Below are positions 10,960-20,200 of a stretch of DNA of 64,000 bases, piece by piece. The position numbers and the translations under genes are program-made. The stretch is from Solwaraspora sp. WMMA2056 (GTDB taxonomy: Bacteria; Actinomycetota; Actinomycetes; Mycobacteriales; Micromonosporaceae). The stretch lies in the NCBI RefSeq assembly GCF_030345095.1, contig NZ_CP128360.1:6758001-6822000 (forward strand), in the 5' to 3' direction. The notes under the pieces are model-generated. The model worked only from the letters and a program-made list of their open reading frames with translations, was not told the DNA's origin and made no database searches. How positions within the stretch are numbered: the stretch's first letter is position 1; the number at the start of each line of letters is the position of its first letter.

Positions 10960-10992
10960 CCCGCCGCCGACCTTATCGGGGGCGGCGGCGGG
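10960..10992 (-). terminator. Possible terminator after the small membrane protein gene
   Basis: CCCGCCGCC (10960-10968) pairs with GGCGGCGGG (10984-10992) across a 15-nt loop, about 70 bp past the end of the minus-strand membrane protein gene. GC-rich and without a U-tract, so only a weak call. Confidence 0.4.
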
Positions 10993-11063
10993 TCGCCGGG
11001 GGTTCACCCGGTCGTGACCGACCCGGGTGACGGCACGATCGGTGGCCGGGCGGTGGCGTGGCG

Positions 11064-11405
11064 TCAGCGCCAGAAGACGGCGACAGCGGCGTTGACCAAC
11101 GTCAGCCCGATGATCGCCAGGAAATGCCCCTTGTTGACCGATTCGCGCTTACGGGAGAAGAAGACCATCGCCAGGATGGCCAGGGCCAGCACCAGTTTGG
11201 TAACGAGTTTCGCGGGTGCCGGTTCGTCGCCGTCGCGCAGCGGCGCGGACAGCCCGATGCCGGTGACGACCTGGATCACCGCACCCCAGAGCATCGCCGG
11301 GTTGATCCGGAACCGACCGGTGATCCACTGGGCGACGGCCCCGCCGAGCAGCAACGCGAACCCGATCAGGTGGGCGTAGAGCAGTACGAGTCTGAGAGCT
11401 TCCAC
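11064..11405 (-). CDS. Small integral membrane protein
   Basis: A protein of about 113 residues with four hydrophobic segments (YAHLIGFALLLGGAVA, AMLWGAVIQVVTGIGL, LVTKLVLALAILAMVFF, FLAIIGLTLVNAAVAVFW) and short polar loops including SRKRESVNKGH. I know similar small actinobacterial membrane proteins of unknown function; no catalytic motif is visible. GTG at 11405 was chosen because GAGG lies 8 nt upstream and the first helix starts right after; a longer frame starting at 11456 would add an unlikely acidic leader. It stands alone between the nucleoside uptake block and the polyester hydrolase gene, on the same strand as both. Confidence 0.75.
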   Translation of the reverse strand: MEALRLVLLYAHLIGFALLLGGAVAQWITGRFRINPAMLWGAVIQVVTGIGLSAPLRDGDEPAPAKLVTKLVLALAILAMVFFSRKRESVNKGHFLAIIGLTLVNAAVAVFWR

Positions 11406-11467
11406 TTGCTCATCCTCGCGCACCGTGCCGTTCCCGGCCGCCCCCGGGTCCGGCACCTCCTACCCGT

Positions 11468-12418
11468 TCAGAGCAGCGGGCAGCTGTCGATGTACTCGGA
11501 GAAGGCGCGGTCGTCGGCCGGCGGCGGGCAGAGGAACTGCTCGTACCGCAGGTCGTCGTCGACGAACCGCTTCAACCAGGCGACACTGGACGAGGCGATC
11601 GTGGCATTCGGGATGTTGGGCGCGAAGTGGCTGGCACCCCGCAGTTCCAGATACGCCGACTCGAGGTCGTCCGGGAAGCTCGCGTGGAACCGTTCCGAGT
11701 GGCGCCGTACCGAAGCGATGCCGTCCCGCTCTGCGCCGATGATCATCGTCGGCACCTGCAGGTCGGACCAGTTCTTGGTGAGGTTCCACGGGGTCAACGG
11801 GATGGCTGCCCGCAGTTCCGGCCGGGCGTCCGCCGCTTCCAGAGCTCCTCCCCCACCCATCGAGTGTCCGATAACTGCCAACCGGTCGGCATCGACCCGG
11901 TCCTGCACCGGACTGTCCTGAGTGAGGAAGTCCAGCGCGGCCAGCATCTGCCGGCCCCGACTGGCCGGCTGGTCGGTCGTCGTGTTCGTGTCGATGTTGA
12001 ACACCACGAAGCCCTGCGACGCCAGCCTCGGCGCCAGCCACGCCATCGACGACTGCCGGGCGGTGAAACCGGGCGCGATCACCACCCCGCCGAAGGTGCC
12101 CTCCGTGGTCGACGTCGGGAAGAAGATGGTCCCACCCCCGAAGCCCGAGGCCTGGGAACGACGTACCACCGTCTCGTCGATGTCGAACGGACCGTTGGCC
12201 GCCGTGATGCTGGCCGCCGACGGCGCCGGTCCCCGCTCGAACGGGCTCTCCGCCGCCTGCGCGGTCGGCGCCAGTACGACGCCGGCGGAGATCGCCGCCG
12301 CCGCCGCGCCGCCCACGAAGAGGTTCCGCAGCCGGAGCCAGCCCGGCCGGTTGCGCGGGCGGCGCCGCCGCCCGCGCGGCGACCGGTAGGCCGCCGTCGA
12401 TGCTGTCTGTCCTGTCAC
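11468..12418 (-). CDS. Secreted polyester hydrolase / cutinase of the Cut190-PETase type
   Basis: Secreted alpha/beta hydrolase, 316 residues, closely resembling actinobacterial cutinases such as Cut190 and TfCut2, which cleave cutin and synthetic polyesters. Catalytic triad by motif: S186 in GHSMGG, D232 in GAERDG, H264 in GASHFAPN. The substrate-cleft residues F118 (GFTA), M187 and W211 (PLTPWN) occupy the positions of the known aromatic clamp, and C297/C313 match the C-terminal disulfide. The N-terminus is long and arginine-rich, then a hydrophobic stretch and ALA-type cleavage site near residue 56, so export is expected; the arginine cluster is not a clean Tat motif. GTG at 12418 is the chosen start. 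Divergent from the reductase gene across 230 bp. Confidence 0.9.
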   Translation of the reverse strand: MTGQTASTAAYRSPRGRRRRPRNRPGWLRLRNLFVGGAAAAAISAGVVLAPTAQAAESPFERGPAPSAASITAANGPFDIDETVVRRSQASGFGGGTIFFPTSTTEGTFGGVVIAPGFTARQSSMAWLAPRLASQGFVVFNIDTNTTTDQPASRGRQMLAALDFLTQDSPVQDRVDADRLAVIGHSMGGGGALEAADARPELRAAIPLTPWNLTKNWSDLQVPTMIIGAERDGIASVRRHSERFHASFPDDLESAYLELRGASHFAPNIPNATIASSSVAWLKRFVDDDLRYEQFLCPPPADDRAFSEYIDSCPLL

Positions 12419-12648
12419 GATCCTGCTGCCCTTCCTCGTCGCCACAGGGATGTTTACGCAGGTCAATAGGGCTGTCCTGCACCTGTCGCAACTCGGGGTA
12501 CGGCGGTCGGACACCGGCGGATCATGGGATTGGCCGAACGTCTGAACACCTCGGTACGGACAGCCAGGTACCGCTGCTGTCCTGGTGACCGGAGGTGGTC
12601 CCGCTCCCTCTCAGCACGCTCACAGCGTGCCTGCACCATCATCGCCAC

Positions 12649-13635
12649 ATGCGAGCGGTGATGTTCGACGCGTACGGCCCGCCCGACGTACTCACCCAGG
12701 TCGACCTGCCGACCCCCGTGCCCCGTGGCGACCAGGTGCTGGTCCGGGTGCACGCCACCACGGTGACGTCCGCCGAGTGCGGGATGCGCAGGGGCAAACC
12801 CCGCTGGGGCCGGGCAATCATCGGCGTACGGCGTCCACGCAAGGGGATCCGGGTGCTCGGGCTGGAGTTCGCCGGCGAGGTCACCGCGACCGGGCCGGCG
12901 ACCAGCCGGTTCCGGGTCGGCGACCGGGTCTTCGGCTTCACCGGCTTCGGTGTCGGGGCGAACGCCGAGTACAAGTGCCTGCCGGAGCGGGCGTCGATGA
13001 CGACGATGCCGGCGAACGTGACGTACCCGCAGGCGGCTGCGACCGTCGACGGCTTCACCACCGCCTGGCACTTCCTGCACGACCTGGCCGACCTGCGTCC
13101 CGGTCAGAAGGTGCTGGTCGTCGGTGCCTCCGGCAGCATCGGCACGTACGCCGTCCAGCTCGCGAAGCACCTCGGCGCCGAGGTGCACGGCGTGTGCAGC
13201 GGCCGCAACGCCGAACTGGTCCGCTCGCTCGGCGCACACCGGGTGTTCGACTACACCGCCGAGGACTTCACCGCCAGCGGCGAACGCTACGACGTGGTCT
13301 TCGACACCGTAGGTCGCAGCTCATTCGCCCGGTGCCGGCCGGTGCTGAACCGGCGCGGCCGCTACCTGCCGACGACCGGGCTGATGACGAACAGCCTGCT
13401 GGCTGCCGGCACGGCCGTCACCGGCGGCCGGCGGGTCCGGACCGGGATGTCGGTACGCAAGCACGCCGCCCTGGCCGCGCTGCGGGACCTGCTCGGCGAC
13501 GGCCGGCTCCGGGTCGTCATCGACCGCAGCTACCCGTTGGCCGAGATCGTCGAGGCCCACCGGTACGTCGACAGCGGGCACAAGGTCGGCAACGTCGTGA
13601 TCACCGTCGCGGACAGCGATGCCCCGGCTACCTAG
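12649..13635 (+). CDS. Zinc-independent MDR-family NAD(P)-dependent alcohol dehydrogenase/quinone reductase
   Basis: Medium-chain dehydrogenase/reductase of 328 residues. The N-terminal GroES-like part starts MRAVMFDAYGPPDVL and contains GLEFAGEV and GDRVFGF; the NAD(P)-binding Rossmann part has VLVVGASGSIGTYAVQLAKHLGAEV near residue 155. The GxGxxG-type loop reads GASGSIG. No structural four-cysteine zinc site is seen, which fits quinone-oxidoreductase-like members. The ATG at 12649 fits family N-termini; an upstream in-frame start at 12595 would add an unrelated leader. Substrate unknown. Divergent from the polyester hydrolase gene, with no sign of functional linkage. Confidence 0.85.
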   Translation: MRAVMFDAYGPPDVLTQVDLPTPVPRGDQVLVRVHATTVTSAECGMRRGKPRWGRAIIGVRRPRKGIRVLGLEFAGEVTATGPATSRFRVGDRVFGFTGFGVGANAEYKCLPERASMTTMPANVTYPQAAATVDGFTTAWHFLHDLADLRPGQKVLVVGASGSIGTYAVQLAKHLGAEVHGVCSGRNAELVRSLGAHRVFDYTAEDFTASGERYDVVFDTVGRSSFARCRPVLNRRGRYLPTTGLMTNSLLAAGTAVTGGRRVRTGMSVRKHAALAALRDLLGDGRLRVVIDRSYPLAEIVEAHRYVDSGHKVGNVVITVADSDAPAT

Positions 13636-13748
13636 TTGCGGAGACAGGCGATCACGCTAATCTCCGCTTGAAGCAGCTCGTCGAGAAGCGTTTCCTGCGA
13701 CAGCTCGTCCCACGCCACCGCATCAGGACCATCGAGCACCGGCGCGGC

Positions 13749-14207
13749 CTACCTGCCCGCCCATTCCCGGGCATTTGCCGCGCGTAGCAGGGTCGGTGCC
13801 GAGTCGGCTCCGATCCGCGGGTGGATCGCCCTGAGGTAGCCGGCCTGCCCGGTCAGGGCCTTCCGGAGGCTGGTCAGCGTGTGCGCGGACTGCGGGACCT
13901 GGTTACGTGGGCCGAGTTCCGCGGCCGCGACGAGATCCGGCAGGTCGGCGACCAGGGTCTTGGCGCCGACGTCCATCGCGACCTGGGTCAGCACGAGCTT
14001 GTCGGCCGGGTCGAGCATGACGGCGTACCTGGCCACCGGCGAGGTGAACGTGACAGTCTGCGGGACGACATCGTCGTACACCGGTCCGACCAGCCCGAAC
14101 TCGTCGCCGAGGAAGCTGAACGCGGTTCCCGCTTCCTCGGCGAACGCCTTCTGGACGGTGACGAACCCCTTACCGGCCACCGCACGTCCACCTTCCACCC
14201 CGGTCAC
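13749..14207 (-). CDS. Candidate immunity protein for the RHS toxin
   Basis: A 152-residue acidic, soluble protein without signal peptide. It lies 36 bp downstream of the toxin gene on the same strand, the usual place of the cognate immunity gene in polymorphic toxin systems. The stretch FLGDEFGLVGP...VTFTSPVARYAVMLDPADKLVLTQV resembles small immunity-type proteins annotated around RHS genes, but I do not recognise a named family. GTG start; a second GTG at 14180 is possible. Binding to and neutralising the toxin tip is inferred from position only. Confidence 0.65.
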   Translation of the reverse strand: MTGVEGGRAVAGKGFVTVQKAFAEEAGTAFSFLGDEFGLVGPVYDDVVPQTVTFTSPVARYAVMLDPADKLVLTQVAMDVGAKTLVADLPDLVAAAELGPRNQVPQSAHTLTSLRKALTGQAGYLRAIHPRIGADSAPTLLRAANAREWAGR

Positions 14208-14220
14208 CCCGACCGGGACC

Positions 14221-14256
14221 GTCTCCTAGGGTCGGACTGTCTCCTACGGTCGGACC
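14221..14256. repeat. 18-bp tandem duplication over the toxin stop codon
   Basis: GTCTCCTAGGGTCGGACT (14221-14238) is followed directly by GTCTCCTACGGTCGGACC (14239-14256), 16 of 18 positions equal. Each copy encodes, on the minus strand, the last toxin residues, a TAG stop and the GGAGAC sequence that could serve as a ribosome binding site. Likely slippage at the toxin/immunity junction. Confidence 0.8.
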
Positions 14257-17200
14257 TTGGTGACCAACCAGTGGTCACCCACGGGCGCCCACCCGTAGCC
14301 CTTGTCCCGAAGGTACTTCAACTCCCGCTGGAACACGTTCCCACCCGCATAGTTCGGAACGTTGGGGTTGGTCACGATCCGCACCTCGTTGCCGTTGGCG
14401 AAAGCGTCGTTGATGAACCGCTTGTTCCGCGTCCAGTTCCAGCCACCCACGCCGCCCTTACCGTTGTTCAACGTCCCCCTGATGTTCAGGAAGTCCGCGT
14501 CGAAGGCTCCACTGGGCCGATCGAGCATGTACCGCTTGATGTCCGCGAACCGGCCGAGCAACGTGGTCTTCCGGCTGCAGTTGTGCACCAGGACCGGCGC
14601 CTCACCAGCAAGGACGTAGTAGGTGTGGACGCCGCCGACGGTGAGGTCGCGCATCCACTTCAGGCCGGTCCACACCCGGACCGCCGCGACCCGCTGGCTG
14701 GTCTCGCCGTCCGGACTGCGCAACCGGTCACCGGGCCGCAGGTCCGCGGCGTCGGTCCACCTGTTGGTGTCGACATTCCAGAACGGGTGCCGGGCGGTCG
14801 TCTCGACCACCGCGCTCTCACCGGTGTCCGTGTCGGTGACCGTGACGTCGGTCAACTCCCGGTCGGCGTGACCGTGCAGCACCCGCACCGGCCGGGCGGC
14901 GCTCCGCCCCGTGGCCGGGTCGGTGGCCAGCACCTCGTCACCGAGCTCCACCTCGCCGATCGGCTTGGTGCTGCCGTCGGCCATCCGCACCCGGGTGTCC
15001 GGGGCGAAACTGTGCAGCATGCAGCCGGCGGCACCGTCCGCCGTCCCGTCGGCGGCGTCGTCGGCCCGGCTGCCACCAGTCCGGGCGGCGTCGTCGACCC
15101 GGCTCCCGCCGGCGCGGGCGGCGTCGTCGGTGTGTTCGGCGGCTTCCCGGGTGGACCGGCTGGAGCCGCGGGACACCGCCCGGGACGCGTCGTCGGCTTT
15201 GCGGGTGACCGCCCGGCTGAACGACCGGGCCCCGGCGACGGCCTTCGCGCCGACCCGTGCGCCGGCCTTGCCGAGGCTCGTACCGGCGACCTTCTTCGCC
15301 CCGGTGGAGCCGAGCTTGCCGAGGGCTTTACCGGCAGCGGGGCCCATCATCGGCAGGGCGCCGCCGAGGCCACCGGCCAGGCCGCCGATCGCGACGTCCT
15401 GCAGCAGCTCCAAGCCTCTCTTGCCGTCGATGAGGCCGGCGACCAGGGCATCGGTCATGCCGCCGACCATGCCGCAGGCGACCGCCCCGACACCGGTCCA
15501 ACCGATCGCGACCAGGCAGCCGGCCTCGACGACCATGCCGACGATCGCGCCGACGATCGCGGCCTTGTGCTCGACGATCCAGTCACGGGCCGTACGGGCC
15601 CACTGTCCGATCTGGTCGAGACCGGCTTCGAATGCCCGGGCGGCGTCCTGGTACGTCTGCTGCACGTTCTGTTTGATGTCGTTGACAAGCTTCGTCGCGT
15701 CTTTGTACCGGTCGCCGACCCAGTCGGTGACGTCTTCCCATCTGTCGCCGGCCCAGTCGGTGAAGTCGTCCCAGCCCTTCGTCAACCGCTCTCCGACGTG
15801 GCCGGTGGGGTCGACCACCGTCAACGGGCTGCCGTCGCCGTACTGGTAGCGGTTGGCCCGGATCGAGTCCGGCACCGGGCTGACGGTCAGATTGTCGCGG
15901 GCACCGAACTGCGCCGTCACCGGGTCGTACCAGCGGGCATGCATGTTGACCTGCCCGCTGCGGATGTCGGTCCACTCCGACTGGTAGCCGAGGTCACCGA
16001 GCATGCCGCTGTCCGCGGTCACCTCACCCAACGGCGAATAGGTGCGGCTGCCGGTCACCGACGCCCCGGCCGGGTTCAGCTGGGCGACCACGTCACCGTG
16101 CAGATCCGTCCACACCAACCGGCGGGTGTTGTTGTGCCGCGCCCCGACCACACCACCACCCGGATCCCGGGTGAACAACGCGTTGGAACTGTCCCGCGCG
16201 AGATGGTTACCCAGACCGGTGTACTCCCACCCGCCCCGAAACGCCCGACCCAACCCGTCGTAGTCGAACACCCGCGCGTTACCACCCGCCGGAACGTGCT
16301 CAACCACCTGGTCGAACGCGTCCGACACCGTCGCCGCACCACCAGCCGCGCTGCGGGTGCCCCGCGCCGTGTACTGGTAACCGACACCGGTACTGTCCGA
16401 CACAAGGCGGTTACGGGCGTCGTACACGTAGTCGACGTCACCGACCCCGGTCCGGTTCCCCGCCCTGTCGTAGCGGTAACCGACCGTCGTGTTCCCGTCG
16501 TCCCACGACGTCAACCGGTCCGCCAGATCGTAGCTGTACGTGTTGACCGTCGTCGACGAGCCACGGGTGACCGTCCTACTGGTCTCGTTACCATTGACGT
16601 CCCAGCCGTAGCTGATCGACGCGATCGTCGACCCACCCGACGACACCAACCGGTCACTGGTCAACCGGTGCAGATCGTCGTAGGCGAACACCCGCCGGTT
16701 CCCCGACGTCCCGAACGTCATCGACGACACCGCCGACATCACGTCATACGTGTAGCCGATCGCCGTGCCCATGTCCGCGTTGTCCACCGACGCCAACCGG
16801 CCCGCACCGTCATACCCGTACTCGGTCAACCCCGCCGCGTCATCCCGCGACGCCATCAACCCGTCCGCCGTGTACGTGAACGCCGCGTCCCCCGACGGAC
16901 CGGTCACCGACAACGGCAGGCCCCGATCGTCGTACACGACCTGATTGCTGCCCCCCGGCGCGGAGAACTCCACCAACCGACCCGCCGCGTCGTAGCCGTA
17001 CGTCCGATCCGTGGTGGCCGCCTCCGCGCCCGACCCGGACTGACGCACCAACCGGCCCGCGTCGTCGTAGACCAGGGTCCGCGCCACCCCACCCGGGGCA
17101 CGCTGCGACACCGGCTGCCCGGCCACGTCGTACACCGTCGTGAACGTCCGGTCCGCAGCATCCGGATACGCCGCCGTCACCGGCTCGATCCGCGACTGCG

Positions 17201-20200
17201 GCAACCCCCACACGTTGTACGTCGACCGGAACGCCTGACCACGACCGTCAGTGAACCGCGTCGGATTCCCCGCCAGGTCATACCCGAACGACGACTCGAT
17301 CGTCGTCGCCGCATCCACCGGCTCGGACTGCGTCCGCAACAGACCCGCCGCGTCATAACCGAACCGCGTCACCGTGCCCCGCGCGTCCGTCGCCGACACG
17401 GTGTTGCCGGCGGCGTCGTAGGTCCAACTCGACGTGGCCAACGCGGCCCCACCGGACGCCCGGAACGCCGCCGCCGACACCGGCCGGGACAACATGTCGT
17501 AACCCGTGGTGGTGTACGTACCGTCCGGATTGACCTCCTTCACCGCACGACCCAACCCGTCGTGGACGACAACCCGGGTCTGCCCCGCACCGTCGACCAC
17601 ACCCGTCACCTCACCAGCAGCGTTGTAGCCGTACCCGACCGTCACCCCCGCCGGCGACCGCACCGACGACAACCGACCGGCGGCGTCATAACCCACCGTC
17701 GTCGTGTGCACCTGACCGGTCTGCCGCACCGCCTCACTCACACTCGTGACCCGACCCAGGAAGTCGTAACCACTACCGGCCACCGCACCCGTCGGATCCG
17801 TGACCGCCAACACATTGCCCATCAGGTCGTAGCGCGCCGTCGTGGTGCCACCGTCCGGCGCCACCCGCGTCACCACCCGACCCAACTGGTCATAGTCGAA
17901 CTCCGTGACCCGGCCAAGCGGATCCGTCTGCGACACCACCTGCCCCAGACTGTCGTAACTCGCCGTCCTGACCGGAGTGACCGGGGTCAAACTCCCCGGC
18001 GGCGTGTAGCTCGGCAACCGCACCTCCACCGGCCGACCCACCCGATCCACCCCGAACGTCGTCACCGCCCCGTTCGGATCCGACTCCGCAACCACCTCAC
18101 CGAACGTGTTGTAACCAACCCGCTCCACCGGCCGGGCCGACACCACCGGACCATCCAACTCACCCGACTCCACCTGCACCGCCGGACCCGTCGTCACCAC
18201 CGGACGATCCGCCTCGTCATACTCCACAAACGTCGCCTGACCCAACGGATCCACCACCGACGTCGCCAGACCAGCGTTGTCGACCACATAACTCGTCCGC
18301 GACACCCCCGCATCCGCCACCGGCACCGCACCCGCCATCACCCCAGCGGCCCAGCCGTCGTCGCCCGGCACCCCCTGATAGATCTGCAGATCGGAGACGG
18401 CCCCCTTGAGCCCGCCACCGATCCGCAGACCGCCCCGCGCCTGGTTGCTCAGCGCCAAAAAGTGACCGATGTAGACGCCGTCGAGGTACACCGTGGTCGA
18501 TCCGGAGAGCGGGTTCAGCCCGATGGCCACGTGCTGCCACTCGCCCGCCTGCACCGTGCCCTGGCCGAAGGTCTGATCGCGGGTCACGTAGGCGCCCGGG
18601 CCCACCTGCTCGGTCATGGTCATCCGCCATCCATCGGTGGCGGAGTCGAAGCTCAGTTGCAAGGCGGCAAGGAACGCGGTCCGACCCAGGCGGGCGGAGC
18701 CGGGTATCTCCAGTACCAGAGCGTCAGCCGCGACGTCGTCCACCTTCACCCAGGCGGCGACCGTGTACGGCCGGGTGGTGTCCACCACCGGCGCATCGGT
18801 GACGATCCGCGACGACGAACCATTGAACGACGCGACCCGACCCCGCTCGGCATCCGACGCCCAGACCACGTCCGTGGCCGTACCCGGACTGTTCCCCGCC
18901 GAGTCGACCGCCGTCGTCCCACCCGCCTCGTCCAACCGCCACCGCGCCACCGGCGTCACCGACCGGTCCGCCGACAGATACCGGGTCTGCGACACCGGCC
19001 GACCCAACACGTCGTAGGCGTAGTCGACGACCGACAACGCCTCCCCCGCAGCGTCCCGATCCACCCGCGACAACACCCGGTCAGCCGGCGACAACGTCAC
19101 CTCGGACACCCGATCCAGGCCGCCCGGATCCAGCACACTCCGCACCTGCCGACCCGCAGCGTCGTACTCGAACGCCGTCACCGTCGCACCGTTGCCGGTC
19201 ACCTGCTCGACCAGATTCCCCGCCGCGTCGTAACCGTTGCCCTCCAGCAGGAACGAACTGTCACCGTCGGAGCGGGTCACCGACGCCGTCCGCCCATCAT
19301 CGGTATACGTGTAACTCGTGACGTAGCCCATCGCGTCGGTGCTCGACGCCAACCGACCCGCCGGGTCGTACACGTTCGACTCCACCACCAGATCCACCGG
19401 ATCCGTCGGATCATTCGGATCCCCGGTGAACCCCTTCACCGTCCGCGACAACACATTCCCGTTGACATCCACCTCGTAGGCGTTCACCACCCCGTCCGGA
19501 TCAACCTGCTCCACCAGGTGCCCGTACACGTCATAGCCGTAACCGGTCACCGCCCCCTCAGCGTCCACCGACGCCGACCGACGACCGAGCCAGTCGTACG
19601 ACCAGGTACTGACCCGGGCCACATCCCCACCCGACGCGTCACTCACCCGCTCCTCCACCAGGAACCCGTCCACGCTGTACGAAAAACGCGTCACCGCCCG
19701 ATGCACCGCACCCGACACCCGGTCCGTCACCAACGGACCCGTCCGCGTCACCACCCGACCCACCGAGTCGTACGTGAACGACGTCGTCCGCCCCTGCGGA
19801 AACGACGACGTCACCACCGTCTCCGTCAACGTCCGACCCAACCCGTCGTACGTGAACGTCGTCTCCGCATTCGCCGCGTCCAACACCCCGGCCACGTCAC
19901 CCGCCGTGGTGTACGTGATCTCCTGGGATCCGGCGGAGAAGTCCAGCACCCGCAAAGGCATACCTGCCGACCTGCCAGACACGCCATAGGTGATTCTCAT
20001 CTGCCGGCCGACCGGGTCCCGCAACTCGGTCAGGTTGCCCTTGTGGTCGTATGAGTAGCGGCTGAGGTATTCGTTGTCCTGCGCGCTATCCGAGCCCGGG
20101 CCGCGCAGCTCAGTCAGCCGGTCGTTCCGCGGATCCGCCACGTTGTCGCTGTTCCAGAAGTAGCGGTAGTAGCTGCTGGAACACTTGTCCGCGGCCTGAT

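Larger units (their letters stand above)
10763..11063. other. Intergenic region upstream of the BMP gene
   Basis: About 300 bp without a gene. It must hold the promoter of the nucleoside uptake genes. I see an 18-bp near-palindrome at 10876 and a GC hairpin at 10960, both listed separately, and no reading frame with convincing codon use. No riboswitch fold was recognised. Confidence 0.6.

Noticed and set aside
10763-11063. Riboswitch upstream of the nucleoside uptake genes
   Set aside because: No conserved purine, preQ1 or other aptamer core was recognised; only a palindrome and a GC hairpin are visible.
13821-20054. A 2,077-codon open frame on the plus strand opposite the RHS toxin gene
   Set aside because: It is the antisense of RHS repeats: the frame stays open because of G+C-rich third positions, and its translation is a low-complexity Arg/His/Pro sequence with no domain.
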